Assembly (NCBI GenBank): GCA_964430565.1
Contig: CAYSFD010000048.1
Coordinates: forward strand, 124,001 to 188,000
Length of the DNA stretch: 64,000 nucleotides
DNA from: VBDM01 sp964430565
Lineage (GTDB): Bacteria > Pseudomonadota > Gammaproteobacteria > Burkholderiales > SG8-39
Direction: 5' to 3'
The notes beneath the pieces are model-generated. The model did no database searches, was not told where the DNA came from, and was given only the letters and a program-made list of their open reading frames with translations. Both the position numbers and the translations under genes were made by a program. Shown here in pieces: positions 32,761 through 40,214 of this stretch; positions within the stretch are counted from its first letter, which is position 1, and the number at the start of each line of letters is the position of its first letter.

Positions 32761-32776
32761 TGGCACAGGGATTGCA
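32761..32776 (+). promoter_or_regulatory. Sigma-54 promoter
   Basis: TGGCAC-N5-TTGCA is a full match to the -24/-12 consensus, with exactly 10 bases between GG and GC. It would start transcription near 32788, about 34 bases before the next gene. The sequence just upstream (32715-32755) is AT-rich, as expected for an activator-looped promoter. Confidence 0.85.
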
Positions 32777-32821
32777 ATAGTGCCGTCCAAATTCGATGCA
32801 AAGCCGCGGCACGACTGATTC

Positions 32822-33310
32822 GTGAAGACAGACAATCCGGAAGCGATGCGCGCCAATCCCCTGATCGCGATTGCCGCGGTTTCGGTGATGGTTGTGTGCG
32901 TGGTGGGCGTCGCGGCGATCACCGGCGTGCTGCCGAACAAGACGTCACCCGAGCAGATCGGCGTGACGCTGACAGATTCCGCAAGGAGCGCCCAGATTGT
33001 CGACTGCCCCGTCTGCGGAACCGTCGAGTTGATTCGTACCGTAGAGGTTCGGGATGAAGCGGGCGAGGCCTCAGGCGGCGGGCTTGCCGCTGCCGCAATG
33101 GGCAAAGAGGACGGCACGGCCGTCCTCGGGATCGGCGTCGGCGCTGCCTCCGGAAGCGAAATCGAGACAAGCGTAAAAACGCGCTACGCCCACCGCGTCA
33201 CAGTGCGGATGGACGACGGTTCCTACCGCACCGTTTCGCTGTCGAGCCCGCCCGCGCTGGCCGTTGGCGACAAGGTACGCGTGGTCGAAGGCAGGCTAGT
33301 GCGCACGTAA
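32822..33310 (+). CDS. Small envelope protein with N-terminal membrane anchor and glycine-zipper-like segment
   Basis: From GTG 32822 this is 162 residues. One hydrophobic helix ('LIAIAAVSVMVVCVVGVAAI', about 13-32) is followed by a CxxC (CPVCG), then a Gly/Ala-rich stretch resembling a glycine zipper ('LGIGVGAASGSE'). A strand-rich end follows ('HRVTVRMDDGSYRTVSLSSP', 'LAVGDKVRVVEGRLV') as in SlyB/17-kDa-type surface proteins. I do not recognise a precise family. It is the first gene behind the sigma-54 promoter and so the predicted direct target of GlrR. An ATG at 32846 is an alternative start. Confidence 0.75.
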   Translation: MKTDNPEAMRANPLIAIAAVSVMVVCVVGVAAITGVLPNKTSPEQIGVTLTDSARSAQIVDCPVCGTVELIRTVEVRDEAGEASGGGLAAAAMGKEDGTAVLGIGVGAASGSEIETSVKTRYAHRVTVRMDDGSYRTVSLSSPPALAVGDKVRVVEGRLVRT

Positions 33311-33358
33311 AGACTGAGGTATAAAAGGGCCTGCACCCTACAGCGAGGAGGAACGATA

Positions 33359-33766
33359 GTGACTCAACTCAACAGGAACATCGCACGCATTCTTGTCGCC
33401 AGCATGTGCTCGCTTGGCTTGCCGGTTCCGGTCGCGCAAGCCGAGCTCGTGCCGACTGACAAGGCCGAGTTCGTGCAGCAGACGGGACTTGCGGCACGCG
33501 AGCGTTTGGGCTCGCTTTTCGACCGGACCGACGTACGCGCCGCGTTGGAGCGCCACGGCGTGAGCGCGGACGAAGCGAAAGCCCGCGTCAACGCGCTGAG
33601 CGACGATGAGGTCGAACGCCTCGCCGCCCGGTTCGACTCGCTTCCCGCAGCGGGCAGCGGATTCGAGAGCGTGCTCTGGATCGCTTTTCTGGTTTTCGTG
33701 ATCCTTCTCGTTACGGATATTCTGGGCTTCACCAAGATCTTCCCCTTTACCCGGCCGGCCAAGTGA
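33359..33766 (+). CDS. PA2779-family membrane protein
   Basis: The 135-residue protein has a cleavable signal peptide (to about 'PVPVAQA'), a helical central part ('RERLGSLFDRTDVRAALERH', 'VSADEAKARVNALSDDEVER') and a C-terminal membrane helix ('LWIAFLVFVILLVTDILGF'). This is the layout of the PA2779 family found beside a cysteine peptidase. It starts at GTG behind GAGGAGG and overlaps the peptidase gene by 4 bases. It is likely a partner or membrane tether of that peptidase; the function is unknown in the family as far as I know. Confidence 0.82.
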   Translation: MTQLNRNIARILVASMCSLGLPVPVAQAELVPTDKAEFVQQTGLAARERLGSLFDRTDVRAALERHGVSADEAKARVNALSDDEVERLAARFDSLPAAGSGFESVLWIAFLVFVILLVTDILGFTKIFPFTRPAK

Positions 33767-34752
33767 TCCTCCCCTCTCGACCGCGCCGGTGTATCGCCCG
33801 CCGCCTCACGGCGGCGGGCATCTTACTTCTCGGGCTTGCAGGCTGCGCTACGCCGCAGCTGCAGGCCCTGGTTTCGCGTGATTCCGCGGGCCTCCCGCAG
33901 CGCGTCGAACTCAAGGCCGTTCCATTTCACGCGCAGGCGGACTTTCAATGCGGTCCGGCCGCGCTCGCAATGGTGCTCGGGGCTGCGGGCAAACCAATCG
34001 AACCAGCGACGTTGCGGGCGCAGGTCTACCTTCCCGGCCGGCAGGGGAGCCTGCAGGTCGAGATGCTCGCCGCGACGCGACGCAACGGCTTTGTCGCGAT
34101 CGAGCTGAAGCCGAGCCTTTCAGACCTGCTCGCGGAGATCGCCGCGGGCAACCCCGTCGTCGTACTGCAGAACCTTGCCCTCGACTGGTATCCCGTCTGG
34201 CATTACGCGGTGGCGATCGGCTATGACCTGGACGCGAATAGCATCACGCTGCGCTCGGGCAGCGAACGGCGAAATGAAATGCCGCTCGGCGCCTTTGAAC
34301 GTACCTGGCGCCGCAGCGGCCACTGGGCGATGCTCGCGCTTCCGCCGGGACGCATGCCGGCAAGCGCGGCTGCCGCGGATTACCTGAATGCGGTGGCAAA
34401 GCTAGAGCGGGCCGGCTCGTTCGAGTCGGCGCAGGCCGCCTACGAGCAGGCGCTCGAGCGCTGGCCGGCCAATCTCACGGCGCTCATCGGCCTCGGCAAT
34501 ACCGCGTATCAGATCGGAGATATCGAAGCGGCAGAGCAGGCCTTTCGGCGAGCGACCCTGGCTCACCCCTTGTCGGCGGCCGCGCACAATAACCTGGCAC
34601 AGACTCTCTTGGAGCTCGACCGTGACGACGAGGCGCGCGCTGAGGCGCGCTTGGCAGTCGGTCTCGGCGGTCCGCTCGAAGAGGTATCGGTCCGCACTCT
34701 GGACACGATCGTTTCGCGCGCCGGTCGCGGCGCGCAGGAATGGCATCAGTAG
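33763..34752 (+). CDS. PA2778-family lipoprotein cysteine peptidase with TPR repeats
   Basis: The 329-residue protein has a lipobox 'GLAGCATPQ' (Cys28), then a C39/papain-like peptidase domain with nucleophile Cys63 in 'QADFQCGPAALAMVLG' and His in 'DWYPVWHYAVAIGYD'. Its end carries two to three TPR-like units ('FESAQAAYEQALERWPANLT', 'DIEAAEQAFRRATLAHPLSA'). It probably sits on the periplasmic face of a membrane and cleaves or matures a partner peptide. The substrate is unknown. It is coupled to the PA2779-like gene and likely co-transcribed from the sigma-54 promoter. Confidence 0.85.
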   Translation: MILPSRPRRCIARRLTAAGILLLGLAGCATPQLQALVSRDSAGLPQRVELKAVPFHAQADFQCGPAALAMVLGAAGKPIEPATLRAQVYLPGRQGSLQVEMLAATRRNGFVAIELKPSLSDLLAEIAAGNPVVVLQNLALDWYPVWHYAVAIGYDLDANSITLRSGSERRNEMPLGAFERTWRRSGHWAMLALPPGRMPASAAAADYLNAVAKLERAGSFESAQAAYEQALERWPANLTALIGLGNTAYQIGDIEAAEQAFRRATLAHPLSAAAHNNLAQTLLELDRDDEARAEARLAVGLGGPLEEVSVRTLDTIVSRAGRGAQEWHQ

Positions 34753-34785
34753 TCCGCGGGGCGCTCGAAGCGCTGACGGGTTCTT

Positions 34786-35592
34786 CTAGACCGCGATCGG
34801 CGCCTTGATAGCCGGATGGGGGTCGTAACCCTCGACGGTGAAATCCTCGTAACGAAACCCGAAAATGTCCTTCACACCGGAATTGAGCTGGATGCGTGGG
34901 AGTGGCCGCGGTGAGCGCGAGAGCTGCTCCTTGGCCTGATCCAGGTGGTTGAGATAGACGTGCGCGTCCCCCAAGGTCAGCACGAACTCAGCGGGCCTCA
35001 AGCCGCAGACCTGCGCGACCATGGCTGTCAGCAGCGCATACGAGGCGATGTTGAACGGCACGCCCAGAAAAATATCCGCGCTCCTCTGGTATAACTGGCA
35101 GGACAGGCGCCCCTCCGTCACATAAAACTGAAACAGTGCATGGCAGGGCGGGAGCTTCATCTTTTCGATCTCGGCGGGATTCCAGGCAGTGACGATGTGG
35201 CGGCGCGAATCGGGCCGCGTTCGGATCGAGTTCACCACCTGCGCAATCTGGTCGATCGTGCCCCCCGCATTTTCAACTGTGGGCGAGGGCCAGCTGCGCC
35301 ATTGTGAGCCGTACACCGGCCCGAGCTCACCGTTCGCGTCGGCCCACTTGTCCCAGATCGTGACGCCGTGCTGCTGCAGCCAGCGCACGTTGGTGTCGCC
35401 TCGCAAAAACCACAGCAGCTCGTAGATGATGGATTTGAGGTGGACCTTCTTGGTGGTGAGCAGCGGAAAGCTCCCGGCCAGGTCGAAGCGCATCTGCCAG
35501 CCGAAGGTGGAGAGCGTGCCGGTGCCGGTGCGATCGGTCTTGCGGTGCCCGTGCTCGAGTACGTGACGCATTAAATCCAGGTATTGCTTCAT
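34786..35592 (-). CDS. thyA: Thymidylate synthase
   Basis: The 268-residue enzyme makes dTMP from dUMP using methylene-tetrahydrofolate. The catalytic Cys is in 'KLPPCHALFQFYV', with 'RSADIFLGVPFNIASYALL', 'YLNHLDQAKEQLSR' and the conserved end 'RYEDFTVEGYDPHPAIKAPIAV'. The family length (264 in E. coli) is matched. Dihydrofolate from this reaction is recycled by FolA, whose gene is 5.6 kb downstream on the same strand beyond the GlrKR block. Confidence 0.97.
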   Translation of the reverse strand: MKQYLDLMRHVLEHGHRKTDRTGTGTLSTFGWQMRFDLAGSFPLLTTKKVHLKSIIYELLWFLRGDTNVRWLQQHGVTIWDKWADANGELGPVYGSQWRSWPSPTVENAGGTIDQIAQVVNSIRTRPDSRRHIVTAWNPAEIEKMKLPPCHALFQFYVTEGRLSCQLYQRSADIFLGVPFNIASYALLTAMVAQVCGLRPAEFVLTLGDAHVYLNHLDQAKEQLSRSPRPLPRIQLNSGVKDIFGFRYEDFTVEGYDPHPAIKAPIAV

Positions 35593-35620
35593 TCGGGCGC
35601 GGCCGTAGGCTCGACTGAAA

Positions 35621-36019
35621 TCATAGCGCGTTATTCGAACGGGTTGAACGCGCTCGCGGCGGGATTGCGCGCCAGCTCCAGATCACCGCGAGGGCAAAAG
35701 CGGCATAGGCGAGGGCAAAGACCCACTCCGGTAGGTCGTAATAGAGCAGCCACGCGAGCCAGCGGCCGATGAAACTGCGCTCCTCGCGCTCGGTCGAGCG
35801 AAGCATGTCCTCCCAGTACGTGAGCGGGCAGGTGACCCCGAGCAGGCCCTCGGCCGCAACAAATACGATCGCCGCGAGATGCGCGATGCGAAACGCGCGG
35901 TTGCGCACCCAGCCCCATCGCCGCGCCCCGGCAAGGATCAGGGCGAAACCGCCGACGACGAACAGCACGAACAGAACGTGGACGATGAGAACCGCGTCGG
36001 CGAGCCATCCGGCAGGCAT
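35621..36019 (-). CDS. DUF2784-family membrane protein
   Basis: The 132-residue protein with four predicted helices matches the DUF2784 family: 'ADAVLIVHVLFVLFVVGG', 'FRIAHLAAIVFVAAEGLLGV', then 'CPLTYWEDMLR' with the conserved Cys-Pro-Leu-Thr, and 'YDLPEWVFALAYAAFALAV'. The function is unknown. It is 28 bases upstream of thyA and on the same strand, so co-transcription is likely. Confidence 0.85.
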   Translation of the reverse strand: MPAGWLADAVLIVHVLFVLFVVGGFALILAGARRWGWVRNRAFRIAHLAAIVFVAAEGLLGVTCPLTYWEDMLRSTEREERSFIGRWLAWLLYYDLPEWVFALAYAAFALAVIWSWRAIPPRARSTRSNNAL

Positions 36020-36049
36020 ATCTCTAGCTCGTTATTCCCGACGGGAGAG

Positions 36050-36472
36050 TTAAACCGTGACGACGCTTAGTCCGATTGCCCGTGCGCTGCCGCTCATCGC
36101 CTCATCCAGGCAAAGGATACTTCTTACCTTGGTAGCCTCCGCGATGGCCAGGTGAAGGGCGTCGCCCGCTCGCAGCTTGCGCGCGGCATCACCCGCAAGC
36201 TCGGCGCCTCGGCGGAACTCCGCGCGCCCCGGAACGGCGATCGAGCAGTGCTTCTGAGCGAAATCGAGGAATCGCGTCCTCACCTGCTTTCCCAGCGCAG
36301 CGGTGATCTCGCCGGTTCGAATCTTGATCGCGGCGGCACTCGCGAATTCCGTAACGGACCACTCGCTGACGACGAAACGCTCACCCGAGGACTCGATCCA
36401 CGCGAGAACGGCGTCGCTCTTCGGTTCGCGAATGAACGCGGGCACGAGGGCGCTCGTATCGAGGTAAACCAT
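36050..36472 (-). CDS. vapC: VapC-type PIN-domain toxin
   Basis: The 140-residue PIN protein has Asp5 in 'MVYLDTSALVPAF', Glu in 'WSVTEFASAAAI' and an acidic pair in 'LRAGDALHLAIAEA', ending 'SILCLDEAM'. It is predicted to be an Mg-dependent RNase. Its ATG overlaps the antitoxin stop by one base (TAATG), so the toxin is made only by coupled translation. Confidence 0.88.
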   Translation of the reverse strand: MVYLDTSALVPAFIREPKSDAVLAWIESSGERFVVSEWSVTEFASAAAIKIRTGEITAALGKQVRTRFLDFAQKHCSIAVPGRAEFRRGAELAGDAARKLRAGDALHLAIAEATKVRSILCLDEAMSGSARAIGLSVVTV

Positions 36473-36747
36473 TAGTAACGCGCGCTCTTGCGCATGCCTT
36501 CGACTACCGGAGCAGTTTCCTTCTGATGCGCGACGAATTCCCGCATCCGGCGTATCTTGGCCTTCCCGATCGCGCGACCCTCGGGAGTCAGTATTAGCCG
36601 GCCGTCCGGCGCGATTTCGCCGATCAAGGTATCGCCCTCGCCCACGCCGATTCGCTTGGCCGACTCCGCCGGCAGCCGCACCGCCAGGCTGTTACCCCAT
36701 TTGGACACCAAAAACCCCATCCGCTCGTTGATCTTCGCCATTTTCAT
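36472..36747 (-). CDS. vapB: AbrB/MazE-type antitoxin
   Basis: The 91-residue protein has the AbrB-type DNA-binding fold 'VSKWGNSLAVRLPAESAKRI' with 'GEGDTLIGEIAPDGRLILTP'. The basic C-terminal tail would wrap the toxin. A clear promoter and an inverted repeat precede it (36760-36808). Autoregulation by the antitoxin is expected. Confidence 0.87.
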   Translation of the reverse strand: MKMAKINERMGFLVSKWGNSLAVRLPAESAKRIGVGEGDTLIGEIAPDGRLILTPEGRAIGKAKIRRMREFVAHQKETAPVVEGMRKSARY

Positions 36748-36759
36748 GCTTAAATCCTA

Positions 36760-36808
36760 ATGTATAGCCGTGTAGATACATCATAGTCTTGCGCCCGGCG
36801 TGGGTCAA
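36760..36808 (-). promoter_or_regulatory. vapBC promoter with overlapping inverted repeat
   Basis: On the minus strand, TTGACC (36808-36803), a 17-base spacer and TATGAT (36785-36780) make a good sigma-70 promoter. ATGTAT (36760-36765) and ATACAT (36776-36781) form a 6-base inverted repeat with a 10-base spacer that overlaps the -10 and start site, a likely antitoxin operator. Confidence 0.65.
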
Positions 36809-36857
36809 CCTCCGAAAGGGTAGGGTGCGGTTGTGTGCTCACCTCGCTCGCCGCAGG

Positions 36858-37706
36858 CTATGGCTCGCCCTTGGCTATGGGCCGCGAAGGATCGGCGCAC
36901 CATTCGCTCCACGAGCCGGGATAGAGGCGCGCGCCGCGCAGTCCGGCGAATTCCATGGCGAGAAGATTGTGGCAGGCGGACACGCCCGAGCCGCAGTAGT
37001 TCACGATGCTCTTTGGGTCGGACCCGCCAAGCACGGCGCCGAATTCCAGCCTGAGCGTCTCTGCTGTCTTGAAACACCCGTTTGCATCGAGGTTGTCGCG
37101 AAAAAAGCGGTTCAGTGCTCCGGGAATGCGACCTCCGACCGGGTCGAGCGTCTCGTTCTGGCCACGAAACCGGTCCGGCGCGCGAGCATCGAGCAGCACG
37201 ACGTCTTTGTCGTCGAGGTGCGAGCGGACAAAGTCGGCGCTCACTTGGCTGCCGCTCGGCCTTCCCGAGAAACGCGCGGGCCGCGGCTGCGGAACCTCGG
37301 TGCTCTGCGGCCGCCCCTCGGCGATCCATCGGTTCCAGCCACCGTCAAGGACGGCGACCGGCAGGTGTCCCAACCAGCGCAGAAGCCACCACAGCCTCGC
37401 CGCAACCATGCCGCCCTGCGCGTCGTAGGCGATCACTTGTTTTCTGGAATCGACACCGGCCCGTCCCAGCTTTTCCACTAGAGCATCGGAATCCGGCAAC
37501 GGGTGCCGGCCGTTCTTCCCGGTCTTCGGCGCCGACAGGTCTTCGTCCAAATGCAAAAACCGTGCGCCGGGGATGTGCGACTTCGCGTAATCTGCTCCGC
37601 CGCGCGCGGTGTCGGTAAGATCATGCCGGCAATCGAACACCATCCAGTCGGGGTCGGCAAGATGCTGCGCGAGGATGTCAGTTCCGACGAGCGCGGTGAG
37701 GATCAT
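36858..37706 (-). CDS. sseA: Thiosulfate/3-mercaptopyruvate sulfurtransferase (tandem rhodanese)
   Basis: The 282-residue protein has two rhodanese domains: an inactive N-terminal one ('WMVFDCRHDLTDTARGG', 'YAKSHIPGARFLHLDEDLS') and a C-terminal one with the persulfide Cys in 'IVNYCGSGVSACHN'. The CGSGVxA loop is that of mercaptopyruvate/thiosulfate sulfurtransferases. It is cytoplasmic, transferring sulfane sulfur to cyanide or thiols. Which donor it prefers cannot be told from sequence by eye. Confidence 0.92.
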   Translation of the reverse strand: MILTALVGTDILAQHLADPDWMVFDCRHDLTDTARGGADYAKSHIPGARFLHLDEDLSAPKTGKNGRHPLPDSDALVEKLGRAGVDSRKQVIAYDAQGGMVAARLWWLLRWLGHLPVAVLDGGWNRWIAEGRPQSTEVPQPRPARFSGRPSGSQVSADFVRSHLDDKDVVLLDARAPDRFRGQNETLDPVGGRIPGALNRFFRDNLDANGCFKTAETLRLEFGAVLGGSDPKSIVNYCGSGVSACHNLLAMEFAGLRGARLYPGSWSEWCADPSRPIAKGEP

Positions 37707-37741
37707 GCCGCTATGTTACCCGCGGCGGGCACCTAAAGACT

Positions 37742-38845
37742 TCAGACGTGTTCGGCCAGCCCGCGACGTACGTACTCGTGAAAGTACATCATCCCGTCTT
37801 CCATGGGCGACTGGTAAGGGCCGACTTCGTTCTCGCCGCGCTCCCACAGAGCGCGCCGGCCGCGGTCCATGCGCTTGGCGATTTCGTCGTCCTCGATCGC
37901 TGTTTCCTTATAGGCGGCCTGCTCGGCTTCGATGAATTCCCGCTCGAACAGCACGATGTCTTCGGGATAGTAGAACTCGACTACGTTGGTGGTGTGCGTG
38001 GGTGAGCGCGGCAGCAAGGTGCTCACCACCAGCACGTGGGGATACCACTCGAGCATGACGTTCGGGTAGTACAGGAACCAGATCGCACCCTGCTTGGCCT
38101 GTTTGCCGGCCATGTAGCGGGTGAGAGCCTCGTGCCACTTGGCGTAAGTCGGCGTCCCCGGTCTGGCGAACCCGTCCTTCACTCCCACCACCTGGGACGA
38201 ATAGGCTTCGGCGATGTCCCACTTGAGATCGTCGCAGGTGACGAAGCTCCCCAGTCCCGGATGGTAGGGGATCACGTGATAGTCCTCGAGGTACACCTCG
38301 ATGAAGGTTTTCCAGTTCTGCTCGAACTCCATGATTTCGACGCGGTCGAGCATGTGGCCGGAGAAATCGAAGTCATCGGCGCTGGCGAACCCGGCCAGGT
38401 CCTTTGCCACGTCGCGCCCGCCGGCGAACAGCATGCCGCGCCAGTTCTGCAGTGGAGTTTTGCCCAGGTTGAGGCAGGGATTCTCGGGAAAATGCGGCGC
38501 CCCGAGCAGCTCCCCCTTCATGTCGTAGGTCCAGCGGTGCAGGGGGCAGACGATGTTCTGCGCGTTGCCGCGGCCTTCGAGCAGGATCGACTGCCGGTGG
38601 CGGCAGACGTTCGACAGGAGCTCGATGCCGTTCACGTTCCGGACCAGTACCTTGCCGTGGTCCATCCAGGCGAGCGTGTGGTAGTCGCCGGGGTTGGGCA
38701 CCATGAGCTCGTGCCCTACGTAGCCTGGACTATTGGAGAAAAGCAGCTTCTGCTCGAGCGCGAAAACTTGCGGATCGAAATACCAGGAGACGGGAAGCTG
38801 CGAAGCGTTCGGCTTGAGTCTTCGCGAACTGAGCAGGTCGGACAT
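37742..38845 (-). CDS. Rieske-type aromatic ring-hydroxylating oxygenase, alpha subunit
   Basis: In this 367-residue protein the Rieske [2Fe-2S] site is complete: CRH in 'SNVCRHRQSILLEG' and CPLH in 'NIVCPLHRWTYD'. The C-terminal catalytic domain has the mononuclear iron ligands region ('FIEVYLEDYHVIPYHPGL', with both His). No beta subunit, ferredoxin or reductase gene is adjacent, so it is an orphan oxygenase whose electron donors must be elsewhere. The substrate is unknown; this group also includes choline/carnitine-type oxygenases. Confidence 0.9.
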   Translation of the reverse strand: MSDLLSSRRLKPNASQLPVSWYFDPQVFALEQKLLFSNSPGYVGHELMVPNPGDYHTLAWMDHGKVLVRNVNGIELLSNVCRHRQSILLEGRGNAQNIVCPLHRWTYDMKGELLGAPHFPENPCLNLGKTPLQNWRGMLFAGGRDVAKDLAGFASADDFDFSGHMLDRVEIMEFEQNWKTFIEVYLEDYHVIPYHPGLGSFVTCDDLKWDIAEAYSSQVVGVKDGFARPGTPTYAKWHEALTRYMAGKQAKQGAIWFLYYPNVMLEWYPHVLVVSTLLPRSPTHTTNVVEFYYPEDIVLFEREFIEAEQAAYKETAIEDDEIAKRMDRGRRALWERGENEVGPYQSPMEDGMMYFHEYVRRGLAEHV

Positions 38846-38939
38846 ACGGGTAGGCGGCCTCGTCGGGGTGGGAAATAAAATGCGCGCGATTCTAGACCTT
38901 TTCCTCAGAGGGTACCAGGGTTTTTTCCCGCTGGGACGA

Positions 38940-38968
38940 TTGACCCTGCCTCCCCCTTAGGCTATTTT
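38940..38968 (+). promoter_or_regulatory. Promoter for xseB-ispA-dxs
   Basis: TTGACC (38940-38945), a 17-base spacer and TATTTT (38963-38968) fit a sigma-70 promoter, starting transcription about 45 bases before xseB. Confidence 0.5.
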
Positions 38969-39019
38969 CGCCTTTCCCGAGGCGGTGCGCGCCGCAAGGG
39001 ACAGCGCCGTATACGTTCC

Positions 39020-39262
39020 ATGTCTAAACCCACCAAGACCGACCCACCCGAGAGCTTTGAAGCCGCTCTCGCCGAGCTGGAGAAGATCGTCGCCAGCATG
39101 GAGTCCGGAAAACTCACCCTGGAGCAGTCCCTTGCCGCCCACAAGCGCGGCCTTGAGCTCGCGCAATATTGCCAAGGCGTGCTCGCCCGCGCCCAGCAGC
39201 AGGTAAAAGTGCTCGAAGAGAACACGCTGAAAAACTTTCCCGGTGCCCACGACGACAAGTGA
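39020..39262 (+). CDS. xseB: Exodeoxyribonuclease VII small subunit
   Basis: The 80-residue protein is typical XseB: 'SFEAALAELEKIVASMESGKLTLEQSLAAHKRG'-type sequence in two helices. With XseA (not in this window) it forms a nuclease that degrades single-stranded DNA. It overlaps ispA by 20 bases, as in the common xseB-ispA-dxs operon. Confidence 0.95.
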   Translation: MSKPTKTDPPESFEAALAELEKIVASMESGKLTLEQSLAAHKRGLELAQYCQGVLARAQQQVKVLEENTLKNFPGAHDDK

Positions 39263-40160
39263 GTTCGCCGCCTGGATGGGCAATGTCCAGGCCCGGGTCG
39301 AAGCGGCGCTGGAGCGCTTCCTGCCATCGGGAAAGATCGCCCCGCAGCGCCTGCACGACGCCATGCGCTACGCCGTGCTCGGCGGGGGCAAGCGGATCCG
39401 CCCCCTGCTCGTGTTCGCCGCGGGTGAGGCGGCCGCAGGGGAGTCGGTCCGCGCGGACCCGGCGCGACTCGAAGTCGCGGGCTGCGCCGTCGAATGTATT
39501 CACGCCTATTCGCTGGTGCACGATGACCTTCCCTGCATGGACAACGACGTGCTCCGGCGGGGCAAGCCCACCTGCCACGTTGAATTCGACGAGGCCACCG
39601 CGCTCCTCGTAGGCGACGGTTTGCAGTCGCTTGCGTTTCAACTACTCGCCGAGCACCGGCTTGCCGACGATCCCGCGGTCCAGGTGGAAATGGTGAAGAT
39701 CCTCGCCGTGGCGATCGGAAGCCGCGGCATGGTAGGCGGACAGGCGATCGATCTGGCCAGCGTGGGTCAGGCTCTGACCCTGCCCGAGCTCGAGCACATG
39801 CACATTCACAAGACCGGCGCGCTGATCCGCGCTTCGGTGGCGCTCGGCGCTCGCTGCGCGAACGCGCTTGCGCTCGAACGGCTCGCGCGTCTCGATCACT
39901 ATGCGAATTGCGTGGGGCTCGCTTTCCAGGTGGTCGACGACGTGCTCGATCAGGAGTCCTCGACCGCGACGCTGGGGAAGACGGCCGGAAAGGACGCTGC
40001 GAACAACAAGCCGACCTATGTCTCGCTGCTCGGGCTCGCGCGCGCCAAGGCGCTCGCCGAGGAGTTGCGCAAGGAGGCGCAGGCCGCGCTCGCGGAAATG
40101 GGCAGCGGCGCGCGCCGTCTCGCCGAGCTTGCTGACTTCATCGTGTTGCGCAAGTTCTAG
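39243..40160 (+). CDS. ispA: Farnesyl diphosphate synthase (polyprenyl synthetase)
   Basis: The 305-residue trans-prenyltransferase joins DMAPP/IPP units. The first Asp-rich motif is in 'YSLVHDDLPCMDND' and the second in 'LAFQVVDDVLDQES'; 'GGGKRIRPLL' binds diphosphate. Starting at GTG 39243 it overlaps xseB; an ATG at 39276 is an alternative. Its product feeds ubiquinone and undecaprenyl lipid synthesis. DXS, the first enzyme of the precursor pathway, is encoded next. Confidence 0.95.
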   Translation: MPTTTSEFAAWMGNVQARVEAALERFLPSGKIAPQRLHDAMRYAVLGGGKRIRPLLVFAAGEAAAGESVRADPARLEVAGCAVECIHAYSLVHDDLPCMDNDVLRRGKPTCHVEFDEATALLVGDGLQSLAFQLLAEHRLADDPAVQVEMVKILAVAIGSRGMVGGQAIDLASVGQALTLPELEHMHIHKTGALIRASVALGARCANALALERLARLDHYANCVGLAFQVVDDVLDQESSTATLGKTAGKDAANNKPTYVSLLGLARAKALAEELRKEAQAALAEMGSGARRLAELADFIVLRKF

Positions 40161-40214
40161 TCGCGGAATGTCACGTTCGCCTCGGGCAAGTTTTTGCGGG
40201 ATAATTCGCGCTCT

